Below, one piece after another: positions 42,291 through 48,406 of a stretch of 48,406 bases of DNA. Source of the DNA: a virus; IMG/VR virus record IMGVR_UViG_3300001351_000010, positions 1 through 48,406 of that record, one strand, 5' to 3'. The position numbers were made by a program, and so were the translations under genes. The notes beneath the pieces are model-generated. The model worked only from the letters and a program-made list of their open reading frames with translations, was not told the DNA's origin and did not search any database. How positions within the stretch are numbered: position 1 is the first letter of the stretch; the number at the start of each line of letters is the position of its first letter.

Positions 42291-42731
42291 ATGACATCAG
42301 CAGAATTAAGGGAAAAGATAAGATTACTTGTCCCAACTGTTGTTGGTAACAAGAAACAAGCAGAAGCAGCTGCTGTGGAATATGATGAATTAACAAAATT
42401 CCCAGAGTTAAAAGCTATTATTGTTGACTTGTTAACTCATGAATTTGATTCTTTTTTATCATCAATTGATTGGGTTGCCCCAAAACCATCAACTTTTAGA
42501 ATAAATTTAAAAAATGATCAAGCTTTTTATTTAACATACTCAAGAACAAGTTGGGTAGCTCAAGTAGAAGGTAAAAGATATTACTTATTAAATCTACCAG
42601 AAGAAGAAAGAGCAACAGAAGCTATTGCACGTATTTTAAGATATGGTGTAAAGGCTGACACTGATGCTGTTGAAGGTGGTGGAGAAGATGTAGATGTGGA
42701 GGTAGATGATAACGTTGATATAGACATATAA
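42291..42731 (+). CDS. hypothetical protein with acidic tail
   Basis: A 146-residue protein. The core (residues 1-120) is mixed alpha/beta, with YLTYSRTSWVAQVEGKRYYL in the middle. The last 20 residues are an Asp/Val-rich acidic tail resembling the repeat in the product of the 39289 gene. It starts right after the 40145 gene stop and ends in TAATG overlap with the next gene. No family recognised. Confidence 0.6.
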   Translation: MTSAELREKIRLLVPTVVGNKKQAEAAAVEYDELTKFPELKAIIVDLLTHEFDSFLSSIDWVAPKPSTFRINLKNDQAFYLTYSRTSWVAQVEGKRYYLLNLPEEERATEAIARILRYGVKADTDAVEGGGEDVDVEVDDNVDIDI

Positions 42732-43768
42732 TGGATAATATAACAAAATATTTACATAAAATAGCATATAAATTTCCTAAAGGATATCCTGATATGGGTG
42801 ATCCTAAAGATAAAGATATGTTATTTGAATTAATAAAAACTGTAATAGAAGCAGAAGAAGAAGTAGAAATTGATGTCAAAACATCACAACCTTCTGGGGG
42901 GTCTGAAACATATAATGATACTATTAGATATGCTATATATGGTAAAGATTACAAAGATAAACCAATTCCAAAACCTAAGAGTAAATACCCTTATAAAAAT
43001 TCTACATTTAGTATAGCAGTTAGCTCTGAAGATAAAGAATTATTTACCAAACTATACCCTGTTAAACCCCCAAAAGTAGGAAAAGAAATAGGTAGTGCTG
43101 GTTCTTTAGGTGTGGGGAATGGAGAAATTGCATTATATTGGTTATATCATTTTTCAAATAGTGCTAAAGTAACAGAAGGTAGAGAAAAAGATGACCCGGA
43201 TTTATACTTTAACAATCAGGGAGTAGAGGTTAAATCTTGGAGTACTGATAAAGGTTTACACGGTTTAGGAAGATTTGGAGCTGATAAAGAAAATTTATCA
43301 TTACTTTCACTTATATTTGGGTTTAGTGCTCTAGTAAGTGTTTTTGATGGTGAAGGTGAATTGCCAAAAACAGTAAATCCAACTAATTTTAGAGGATTTC
43401 AACTTACGGCTGCTATGGAAAAAGTAAAAGAGTTTAAAAGCCTTTTAAATAAAAATAGTGATTTAGTAGATGAATATCCTTTATTTAAAAATATTAAATC
43501 TAATGTAGATAGAGTATACAATACATTAAATTTAGAAGATTCAGATAGCCCTCAGGATATGGGGAGAAAGATGGCAATACAACTTTTAAAACCAAAATTA
43601 GATAGAAAACCAGGAGATGGTAACCATTTAGCAAATGTAAAAGACAATGGGGATATTAAATTCTTTCAAATTAATTTTGATGAATTAAAAAATAGTGATG
43701 AATTAATGAAAGACTTTGAAGTAAAACAGAGTGCAATTAGAATTAATTTTGATAAAATTTGGGGTTAA
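42731..43768 (+). CDS. putative PD-(D/E)XK-type nuclease in late operon
   Basis: A 345-residue protein. The stretch GNGEIALYWL (Glu132), DPDLYF (Asp155/Asp157) and GVEVKSW (Glu166, Lys168) fits the E...D-x(8-10)-E-x-K core of restriction-like nucleases. I recall related proteins in other T4-like phages. The N-terminus MDNITKYLHKI resembles the leaders of neighbouring genes but lacks a clear L/I-x-E-G/A site. Located among putative packaged proteins, it may act on DNA during packaging or after injection. Nuclease activity is inferred from motifs only. Confidence 0.6.
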   Translation: MDNITKYLHKIAYKFPKGYPDMGDPKDKDMLFELIKTVIEAEEEVEIDVKTSQPSGGSETYNDTIRYAIYGKDYKDKPIPKPKSKYPYKNSTFSIAVSSEDKELFTKLYPVKPPKVGKEIGSAGSLGVGNGEIALYWLYHFSNSAKVTEGREKDDPDLYFNNQGVEVKSWSTDKGLHGLGRFGADKENLSLLSLIFGFSALVSVFDGEGELPKTVNPTNFRGFQLTAAMEKVKEFKSLLNKNSDLVDEYPLFKNIKSNVDRVYNTLNLEDSDSPQDMGRKMAIQLLKPKLDRKPGDGNHLANVKDNGDIKFFQINFDELKNSDELMKDFEVKQSAIRINFDKIWG

Positions 43769-43786
43769 AAAATAAAATAAAACAAT

Positions 43787-45139
43787 ATGTGTAACTGCGG
43801 ATGTAATACTTGTGATACTAATAAATCAACGTTAATGTTAAATGAAAATTTAGCACCGCGTGCTATATTGTCTGAGGGTTTAAAACACCATATAGACAAC
43901 GATAAACCGCTTACTGAACATTTATACCGTGCGGGTTCACGTGCTTATTTTGATTTATTTGCAGAAGCAAGATCTTTATATAGTAGAGGCATTTTAAAAT
44001 TTACTAATGAAGATGATTTAGCTTTACTTACAGAAACTAATTTAGGTCATTTTGGTATGTTTGAAGGTAAAAAAGTGCCTTTAGATTTTCCTATTGAATT
44101 AAATGAGCAAATGGACATATATGATGACATTGCAAATATGGAATTTGGAATGGATTATGACCAATTAGGTGATAATGAAAAAGAATGGGTTCGTGATGAA
44201 ATTGATAATATGGAAATGAATGAAGTTACCAGTTATAGTGGTTTTAATAGAAACCCAGAGGACCCAGATTCCGAACCATTTCAACCAACAGGGTCAGTAT
44301 CTGAATTTAGAGAAGATTTAAGAGCATTATTTGGTAAATTTAAGGGTGATTTAAAAAATCCTGAGTTTATAAAAGGAGTAGCTCAAATAATGGTTAATTG
44401 GAAATCACTTTTAAGAAGTCAATTAAATGAATCAGATTCTAAATATCCAAATTTTGATTTAAATAAAAATATAAAATACAAAGATACATCTATTTCAAGT
44501 GGGATGTGGAGATACACAGGTCAAGAACAAGGTGGAGCAGGTGTTTATAGAAATTTAAATAATGGTCAAATATTAGCTTTTGATAGAAGTGATTTTGATA
44601 TATTTAAAAATAATCTTAGCAGTCATTTTGATATAAATGAAGGAACATTTAATTCTCCTAACCATATTGCAATTTTTGATGGTCCTGATGGCATGGTAGA
44701 TGTTTATAAGACACCAGAGGGTTATTATTTCCAAACTGATAATTATGATGGAGAAGCTTCTAATGCTAAAGAAGCAGCTAAATGGTTAAAAGATAATGGT
44801 TTTGTTAGATTACAAGCTGGTAGTTTAGATGAAGCTAAAAAGAAAAAAGCTAAGAAAAAAGATAATAGACCAATAGGAAAACCAATGCGTTCATCTTCAG
44901 GTGGAAAAGCTTACAAAGTATACGTTAAGGATCCTAAAACTAAAAAGATTAAAACCGTTAGATTTGGATCTGGTGGTTTAAGAGCAAAAATAAATGACTC
45001 TAAGGCCCGCGCAGCATTTGCAAAAAGACACAAATGTTCAACTAAAAAAGACAGAACTAAAGCAGGTTATTGGAGTTGTAGATTACCTAGATATGCAAAA
45101 TTACTCGGACTCAAATCAAGCTTTTCTGGATTCTGGTAA
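43787..45139 (+). CDS. putative packaged protein with Cys-rich start and basic C-terminal module
   Basis: A 450-residue protein. It begins with a Cys cluster (MCNCGCNTC) that could bind metal. AILSE-GL near residue 27-31 fits a prohead-protease site. The middle is acidic and helical, then beta-rich (residues 280-330). From about residue 350 it becomes very basic, and the end contains KIKTVRFGSGGLRAKINDSK, RAAFAKRHKCSTKKDRTKAG and YWSCRLPRYAKLLGL, a Lys/Arg-rich module I recall at the ends of other phage virion proteins. The gene overlaps the next by 47 nt. Confidence 0.6.
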   Translation: MCNCGCNTCDTNKSTLMLNENLAPRAILSEGLKHHIDNDKPLTEHLYRAGSRAYFDLFAEARSLYSRGILKFTNEDDLALLTETNLGHFGMFEGKKVPLDFPIELNEQMDIYDDIANMEFGMDYDQLGDNEKEWVRDEIDNMEMNEVTSYSGFNRNPEDPDSEPFQPTGSVSEFREDLRALFGKFKGDLKNPEFIKGVAQIMVNWKSLLRSQLNESDSKYPNFDLNKNIKYKDTSISSGMWRYTGQEQGGAGVYRNLNNGQILAFDRSDFDIFKNNLSSHFDINEGTFNSPNHIAIFDGPDGMVDVYKTPEGYYFQTDNYDGEASNAKEAAKWLKDNGFVRLQAGSLDEAKKKKAKKKDNRPIGKPMRSSSGGKAYKVYVKDPKTKKIKTVRFGSGGLRAKINDSKARAAFAKRHKCSTKKDRTKAGYWSCRLPRYAKLLGLKSSFSGFW

Positions 45140-45404
45140 ACCATATATTGACTTAGAAGTTACAGATAATTATATTCTAAGACAATTTAATGAATCAATT
45201 GATCCTATAGAATTACTTTGGCATCGTGATGATGAAGACAGAGTAGTTGAAATTATAGGAGAAACTGATTGGAGTTTACAACTTGATAATTCCCTTCCAT
45301 CTTCCCTTCAGGAACGTATATTTATACCTCGACATCAGTGGCATAGAGTAATCAAAGGCACTGGAAGTTTAAAACTTAAAATATATAAAAATGAACAAAT
45401 GTGA
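45093..45404 (+). CDS. cupin-like small protein
   Basis: I chose the ATG at 45093 (103 residues) because an upstream in-frame start at 44994 would lie deep inside the preceding gene and encode sequence unlike the rest. The core ELLWHRDDEDRVVEIIGETD, LQLDNSLP, FIPRHQWHRVIKGTG and LKLKIYK resembles the beta-barrel cupin fold, with His residues at the usual metal positions (WHRD, QWHR). I recall similar proteins in T4-like phages. It might be a metal-binding or sugar-binding protein; the activity is unknown. Confidence 0.65.
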   Translation: MQNYSDSNQAFLDSGKPYIDLEVTDNYILRQFNESIDPIELLWHRDDEDRVVEIIGETDWSLQLDNSLPSSLQERIFIPRHQWHRVIKGTGSLKLKIYKNEQM

Positions 45405-45459
45405 TTGTCAAATATGTAAGTGCGGTACTTCATGTAGTTGTACTTGTTGTAATTGTTAA
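45391..45459 (+). CDS. 22-residue Cys-rich (metallothionein-like) peptide
   Basis: ATG at 45391 opens a 22-codon ORF with nine cysteines arranged C-x-C-x2-C-x-C-x3-C-x-C-x-C-C-x-C (MNKCDCQICKCGTSCSCTCC, then NC). Such density is typical of metallothionein-like metal chelators. It overlaps the cupin-like gene by 14 nt in another frame and ends 5 nt before the next ATG, so it fits the operon spacing. An A-rich leader precedes the ATG. Confidence 0.5.
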   Translation: MNKCDCQICKCGTSCSCTCCNC

Positions 45460-45464
45460 ATAAA

Positions 45465-45740
45465 ATGGAAAATTTCGATTATAAAAAATATTTAGCTGAA
45501 GGTCGCTTATACGAAAACGTATTAGCTCAAAAACTTAGAGACGAAGCAAAACACCCAGACTCAAAAGTGGGTGCTGCTATATTTAACAAGTATGCTGAAA
45601 AAGTAGAAAAAGCTAAAAAAGAAGATTATGTAAAACTTATAAAAGCTATGGAAAGCGAATTAATATCTAAACACCCTGATACATTCAGTGGTGAAGATGA
45701 CATTCCAGGAAGCTTTTTACGTGAGGACAAAATAAATTAA
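45465..45740 (+). CDS. small putative internal protein with targeting-like N-terminus
   Basis: I chose ATG at 45465 (91 residues) rather than an upstream TTG at 45453. The N-terminus MENFDYKKYLAE-GRLYENV nearly repeats that of the next gene (MNNFDLTKYLAE-GKLLNEF), including 18 identical bases in the DNA, and LAE-G fits a T4-type prohead-protease site at residue 12. The rest is helical and Lys/Glu-rich. The pattern matches capsid-targeted internal proteins; the function is unknown. Confidence 0.6.
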   Translation: MENFDYKKYLAEGRLYENVLAQKLRDEAKHPDSKVGAAIFNKYAEKVEKAKKEDYVKLIKAMESELISKHPDTFSGEDDIPGSFLREDKIN

Positions 45741-45745
45741 AATAA

Positions 45746-46228
45746 ATGAATAACTTCGATTTAACAAAATATTTAGCTGAAGGTAAGCTACTAAATGAAT
45801 TCGTAGGTAAAGCCTTAGAAGATAGAAATCAACCTCTTTATGATAAATTAGTAGCAGGATCTGGCAAATCAGATACTATGGAAGGTGAAATGTTAAGAGC
45901 TATTAATAGAATTGTTTATCGTTATTATAATGATGGAGATGAATACCATACAGGATATGGTACTGAAACAGCAGGACCAGCTCATTCATTTTTGGTTAAT
46001 GCTAACACAGGTGTAAGATCAGCAATGAATATGATATTTAGAAATGGAACTAATTATGAAGAAACTATTGAGGATGCTTTAGAGCATATTTTATCTCATA
46101 TTGAAGCTAAACAAGGTAAATACACCCCTAATACAGTAGGTGATATGTTTGATTATGAAGCTGAATTTGAAGACGATACATATGAAGAAGAAGATTATGA
46201 TGATTATGATGATGATTATGATTATTAA
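45746..46228 (+). CDS. putative internal protein, paralogous N-terminus, acidic tail
   Basis: A 160-residue protein starting MNNFDLTKYLAE-GKLLNEF, a near copy of the upstream gene's start with the same LAE-G site. The body is alpha/beta (RAINRIVYRYYNDGDEYHTG). The last 25 residues are almost only Asp, Glu and Tyr (EEEDYDDYDDDYDY). DNA-mimic proteins are similarly acidic, but this is only a suggestion. Five nt separate it from the previous gene. Confidence 0.6.
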   Translation: MNNFDLTKYLAEGKLLNEFVGKALEDRNQPLYDKLVAGSGKSDTMEGEMLRAINRIVYRYYNDGDEYHTGYGTETAGPAHSFLVNANTGVRSAMNMIFRNGTNYEETIEDALEHILSHIEAKQGKYTPNTVGDMFDYEAEFEDDTYEEEDYDDYDDDYDY

Positions 46229-46239
46229 TTAAAATAATA

Positions 46240-46248
46240 TATTTATAA
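46240..46248 (+). promoter_or_regulatory. class B (late-type) promoter motif
   Basis: TATTTATAA 16 nt before the ATG at 46265. Confidence 0.5.
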
Positions 46249-46264
46249 TAAAAAATAATAAAAC

Positions 46265-46987
46265 ATGAAATATCACATATTTAGTGGATTGTACGTAGAT
46301 GGAGCAGACTTTCAAACTGGCACGGGGATAGGCCTTTGGTGTAATTTTAATGATAATTCAGGACTATACACAGTAGACCAAGAACAAAATTTTGTAATAG
46401 ACACACCAAATTTTCTAAATAATTCTTCTATAGGAGGTAGCCTTAATATAGATAATGAAATGTGTGGATCAGCACCTATACAAGCAGGTACTAATTCCCA
46501 ATTCCAAGGCCCCGCAGATGGTCTCCCAACTACTTTTCCTGTAGGAAAAAGTAGATTTGCAATAGGAGCAGTTGACCTTGATGAATATGTAAGCCAGGGG
46601 GGCACTTTATCTCCATCTGATTGGTCAAATAATTTTGCTCAAATAGGATTTAGAGGAAATGCCAACCCATTAACAGTTTCAAAACTTCCAGGACAAGTTA
46701 TTCCAAGTACAGATCATTATAATGTAATAGTTGCTGGAAACGAACCCTTAGGATTAAATACAAACGATGCAGGTGGAAGAGTACATTGGGATGTTGCTAC
46801 CGGTACTTTAGGTCAATTTGTTAGTAAAATATTAGGTATAAAAATTGGAGAAGTTGGTGGAGCGGGAAGTATAGGAACTGTAGTTCCTTCAACTTCCGAT
46901 GAATTAGCTGCTGGTGTTTTATTACTATCAGGGTATGGAATTTTAAAAAATGATGCACTAGCATTTGCAACAGAACCCCAACCATAA
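46265..46987 (+). CDS. putative virion protein, Gly/Asn-rich
   Basis: A 240-residue protein rich in Gly, Asn, Thr and Ser with few charges. The start (YHIFSGLYVDGADFQTGTGI) and middle look beta-rich and virion-like, and the C-terminal part is hydrophobic (LAAGVLLLSGYGIL). No family recognised. It has its own class B motif and is followed by a strong terminator, so it is a single-gene late unit. Confidence 0.6.
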   Translation: MKYHIFSGLYVDGADFQTGTGIGLWCNFNDNSGLYTVDQEQNFVIDTPNFLNNSSIGGSLNIDNEMCGSAPIQAGTNSQFQGPADGLPTTFPVGKSRFAIGAVDLDEYVSQGGTLSPSDWSNNFAQIGFRGNANPLTVSKLPGQVIPSTDHYNVIVAGNEPLGLNTNDAGGRVHWDVATGTLGQFVSKILGIKIGEVGGAGSIGTVVPSTSDELAAGVLLLSGYGILKNDALAFATEPQP

Positions 46988-47049
46988 TACAATAAACTTA
47001 CAGCTCGATTCATAGCCGAGCGATTATATAAAAATAAATTTAGAGATCT

Positions 47050-47081
47050 GTGGCCTCCATTTGGAGGTCACATTTTTTTTT
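47050..47081 (+). terminator. rho-independent terminator fused to promoter
   Basis: A 9-bp stem GTGGCCTCC/GGAGGTCAC (one G-T pair) with an ATTT loop, followed by A and nine T. It is the best terminator in the window and ends the 46265 gene transcript. A weaker hairpin GCTCG/CGAGC lies at 47003-47021. The loop and 3' arm contain the -33 TTGG of the next promoter. Confidence 0.9.
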
Positions 47082-47091
47082 CGTATATTAA
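47061..47091 (+). promoter_or_regulatory. class A promoter for the oxidoreductase gene
   Basis: TTGG at 47061 in the terminator loop, 20-bp spacer, TTTTCG-TATATTAA with the -7 box at 47084-47091, 23 nt before the ATG at 47115. Confidence 0.6.
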
Positions 47092-47114
47092 TAACAAATA
47101 AAATTTAAGTCTAG

Positions 47115-48406
47115 ATGAATAAAAACATAGTAATGGTTGGAGCCGGGGTAGCAAATGTAAATGCTGCTACTAAGCTAGTAGATGAAGGTTATAATGGTAA
47201 AATTACCATTATTGATATGGGTAAAGACCCTTATTTAAGACCCTATGAAGAAGTAATGACAGGATTTTTAGGTGCAGGAGGTTGGTCTGATGGTAAATTA
47301 ACTTACCATACTTCAATTGGAGGACAATTATCTAAATATTGTGGGGAAGAAAAAGCAATGGAATTATTTGATCAGGTGATAGATAATTTTAAACGTTTCC
47401 ACCCCAAACCAGAGGAAGTACAATGTTCAAATCCAATTGCAGAACCAGATTTTATTAAACCCTATTTTGGTTTACGTTTATTCCCTGTATGGCACGTTGG
47501 TACAGATTACCTACACGAAATTGGAAAAAATTGGTATGATTATCTAGTATCTAAAGGTGTTAAATTTGAATGGGAAGCTAAGGTAACTTCAATTGATTTT
47601 GAAAACCAAACAGGAACTGTAATAGTACTACAATCTGATCTAACACATACATTTGAATATGACCGTCTAATATTTGGTGTAGGTAAATCAGGTATTGACT
47701 TTGGTAAACAATTAGCTGAAAAATATGAACTACCAACTGAACCAAAACCAGTACAAATTGGTGTCCGATTTGAAGCACCACAAAAACACTTTCAAAAACT
47801 TATTGATGTAAGCTATGATTTCAAATTGTATCGTAAATTCGAAGACAAAGGAGTATCATTACGTTCATTCTGTACTAACAACAACGCAGCTTATGTTGCC
47901 GTTGAGCAAACGTATGGGGATGTTAGCTACAATGGACACGCTAAAAAAGGAGAAGAACATAGAAACAATATGACCAATTTTGGCATATTAATGGAAATTC
48001 AAGGTATTGATGAACCTTTTACCTGGTCAAGAGAATTAGTTAAAGCTGTAAATGAAACTTGGTTTGATAATAGTAAAGGCCAAGGTAGATTTGCTCGTAA
48101 GACTCATACAGGTTTATATTATTCACCTACTCGTGAAGCAGGAATGACAAGTGAAGGTATAAAAGTTGATGCTATGCCTATTAAATCATTAGATCAAGTT
48201 AAAGATGCATTTCAAGGTTATTATGATTACATAGAAGATTTTATTGAAGATATGAAAAAAGTATTCCCAACACTTAAAGATGATTGGGGTATTTATGTAC
48301 CTGAAGTAAAATATTTGTCACCTGAACCATTAGTTAACTATAATGATTTAAGTTTAACTACATACCCTAATGTACATTTTGTAGGTGATGCTTTAAGTGC
48401 AAGAGG
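47115..48406 (+). CDS. FAD-dependent oxidoreductase, 3' end outside window
   Basis: ATG at 47115 opens a frame with no stop to the end of the window (430 codons visible). The N-terminus has the dinucleotide-binding motif VMVGAGVANVNAATKLVDEG, followed by KITIIDMG at the end of the second strand. LIFGVGKSG lies in the middle, and the last visible residues NVHFVGDALSARG match the FAD-contacting GD motif of such flavoproteins. The overall arrangement fits the uncharacterised FAD-dependent dehydrogenase group (COG2509-like). It is preceded by its own class A promoter, suggesting early or middle expression. As a phage gene it is unusual; the substrate is unknown. Confidence 0.8.
   Translation, partial: MNKNIVMVGAGVANVNAATKLVDEGYNGKITIIDMGKDPYLRPYEEVMTGFLGAGGWSDGKLTYHTSIGGQLSKYCGEEKAMELFDQVIDNFKRFHPKPEEVQCSNPIAEPDFIKPYFGLRLFPVWHVGTDYLHEIGKNWYDYLVSKGVKFEWEAKVTSIDFENQTGTVIVLQSDLTHTFEYDRLIFGVGKSGIDFGKQLAEKYELPTEPKPVQIGVRFEAPQKHFQKLIDVSYDFKLYRKFEDKGVSLRSFCTNNNAAYVAVEQTYGDVSYNGHAKKGEEHRNNMTNFGILMEIQGIDEPFTWSRELVKAVNETWFDNSKGQGRFARKTHTGLYYSPTREAGMTSEGIKVDAMPIKSLDQVKDAFQGYYDYIEDFIEDMKKVFPTLKDDWGIYVPEVKYLSPEPLVNYNDLSLTTYPNVHFVGDALSAR

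Noticed and set aside
44994-45092. Upstream extension of the cupin-like gene
   Set aside because: The extra 33 codons lie in the basic C-terminal module of the preceding gene in another frame; the ATG at 45093 gives a normal cupin-like start.

Overview
The window looks like part of the genome of a T4-like contractile-tailed phage (myovirus type) infecting a Bacteroidetes, probably flavobacterial, host. The phage call rests on a contiguous baseplate/tail block with recognisable gp25 and gp6 homologues, a gp5-like spike, and phage DNA ligase, primase and sigma-like genes. The host call rests on three things: promoters with a -33 TTG and a -7 TAtaTT box, an AT-rich genome without classical Shine-Dalgarno leaders, and a secreted protein carrying a type IX secretion (T9SS type B) C-terminal sorting domain. 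Every convincing gene lies on the + strand. The first and last genes run off the window.

Region 1 (1-7.8 kb) holds early/middle accessory genes: the 3' part of an ATP-dependent DNA ligase, small hypothetical and membrane proteins, a DUF932 protein, a cytidylyltransferase-fold enzyme, a UV damage endonuclease (UvdE), and many one-gene transcription units. Each of these units is preceded by a TTGG-N19-TATATT promoter, often fused to a hairpin that probably ends the previous transcript. A GC-rich, hairpin-rich non-coding stretch lies at 3.18-3.68 kb. Region 2 (7.8-12.1 kb) has tRNA-Leu(UAA), tRNA-Arg(UCU), a degenerate tRNA-like element, the T9SS-sorted protein, an HD hydrolase and a sigma-like protein resembling the T4 late sigma factor gp55.

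Region 3 (12.1-31.0 kb) is the tail/baseplate operon: spike, gp25, gp6, several unknown structural proteins, a 2,722-residue structural protein with an embedded intein-like (Hint/BIL) domain, and fibre-like paralogues. Region 4 (31.0-33.2 kb) is a short replication/repair island with a GIY-YIG-like protein, DNA primase and a PD-(D/E)XK nuclease.

Region 5 (33.2-46.2 kb) is the most intriguing part. It is a late-type operon of about 15 genes, several of which start with a short amphipathic segment ending in L/I-x-E followed by G or A. That is the form of a T4 capsid-targeting sequence plus prohead-protease site. The cargo includes a zeta-toxin-like kinase, a nucleotidyltransferase/metalloprotease/zinc-ribbon/HAD phosphatase fusion, a PD-(D/E)XK-like nuclease and several Lys-rich basic modules. 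I infer that these may be head-packaged, injected proteins. A 22-residue peptide with nine cysteines sits in the same cluster.

The window ends with a virion-like protein, a strong terminator fused to a promoter, and an incomplete FAD-dependent oxidoreductase. Two promoter classes are proposed: TTGG-N19-TATATT (host-like, mostly non-structural genes) and TATTTATAA without a -33 box (mostly in front of structural or packaged-protein operons). All functional calls are from reading motifs by eye; no database search was run.
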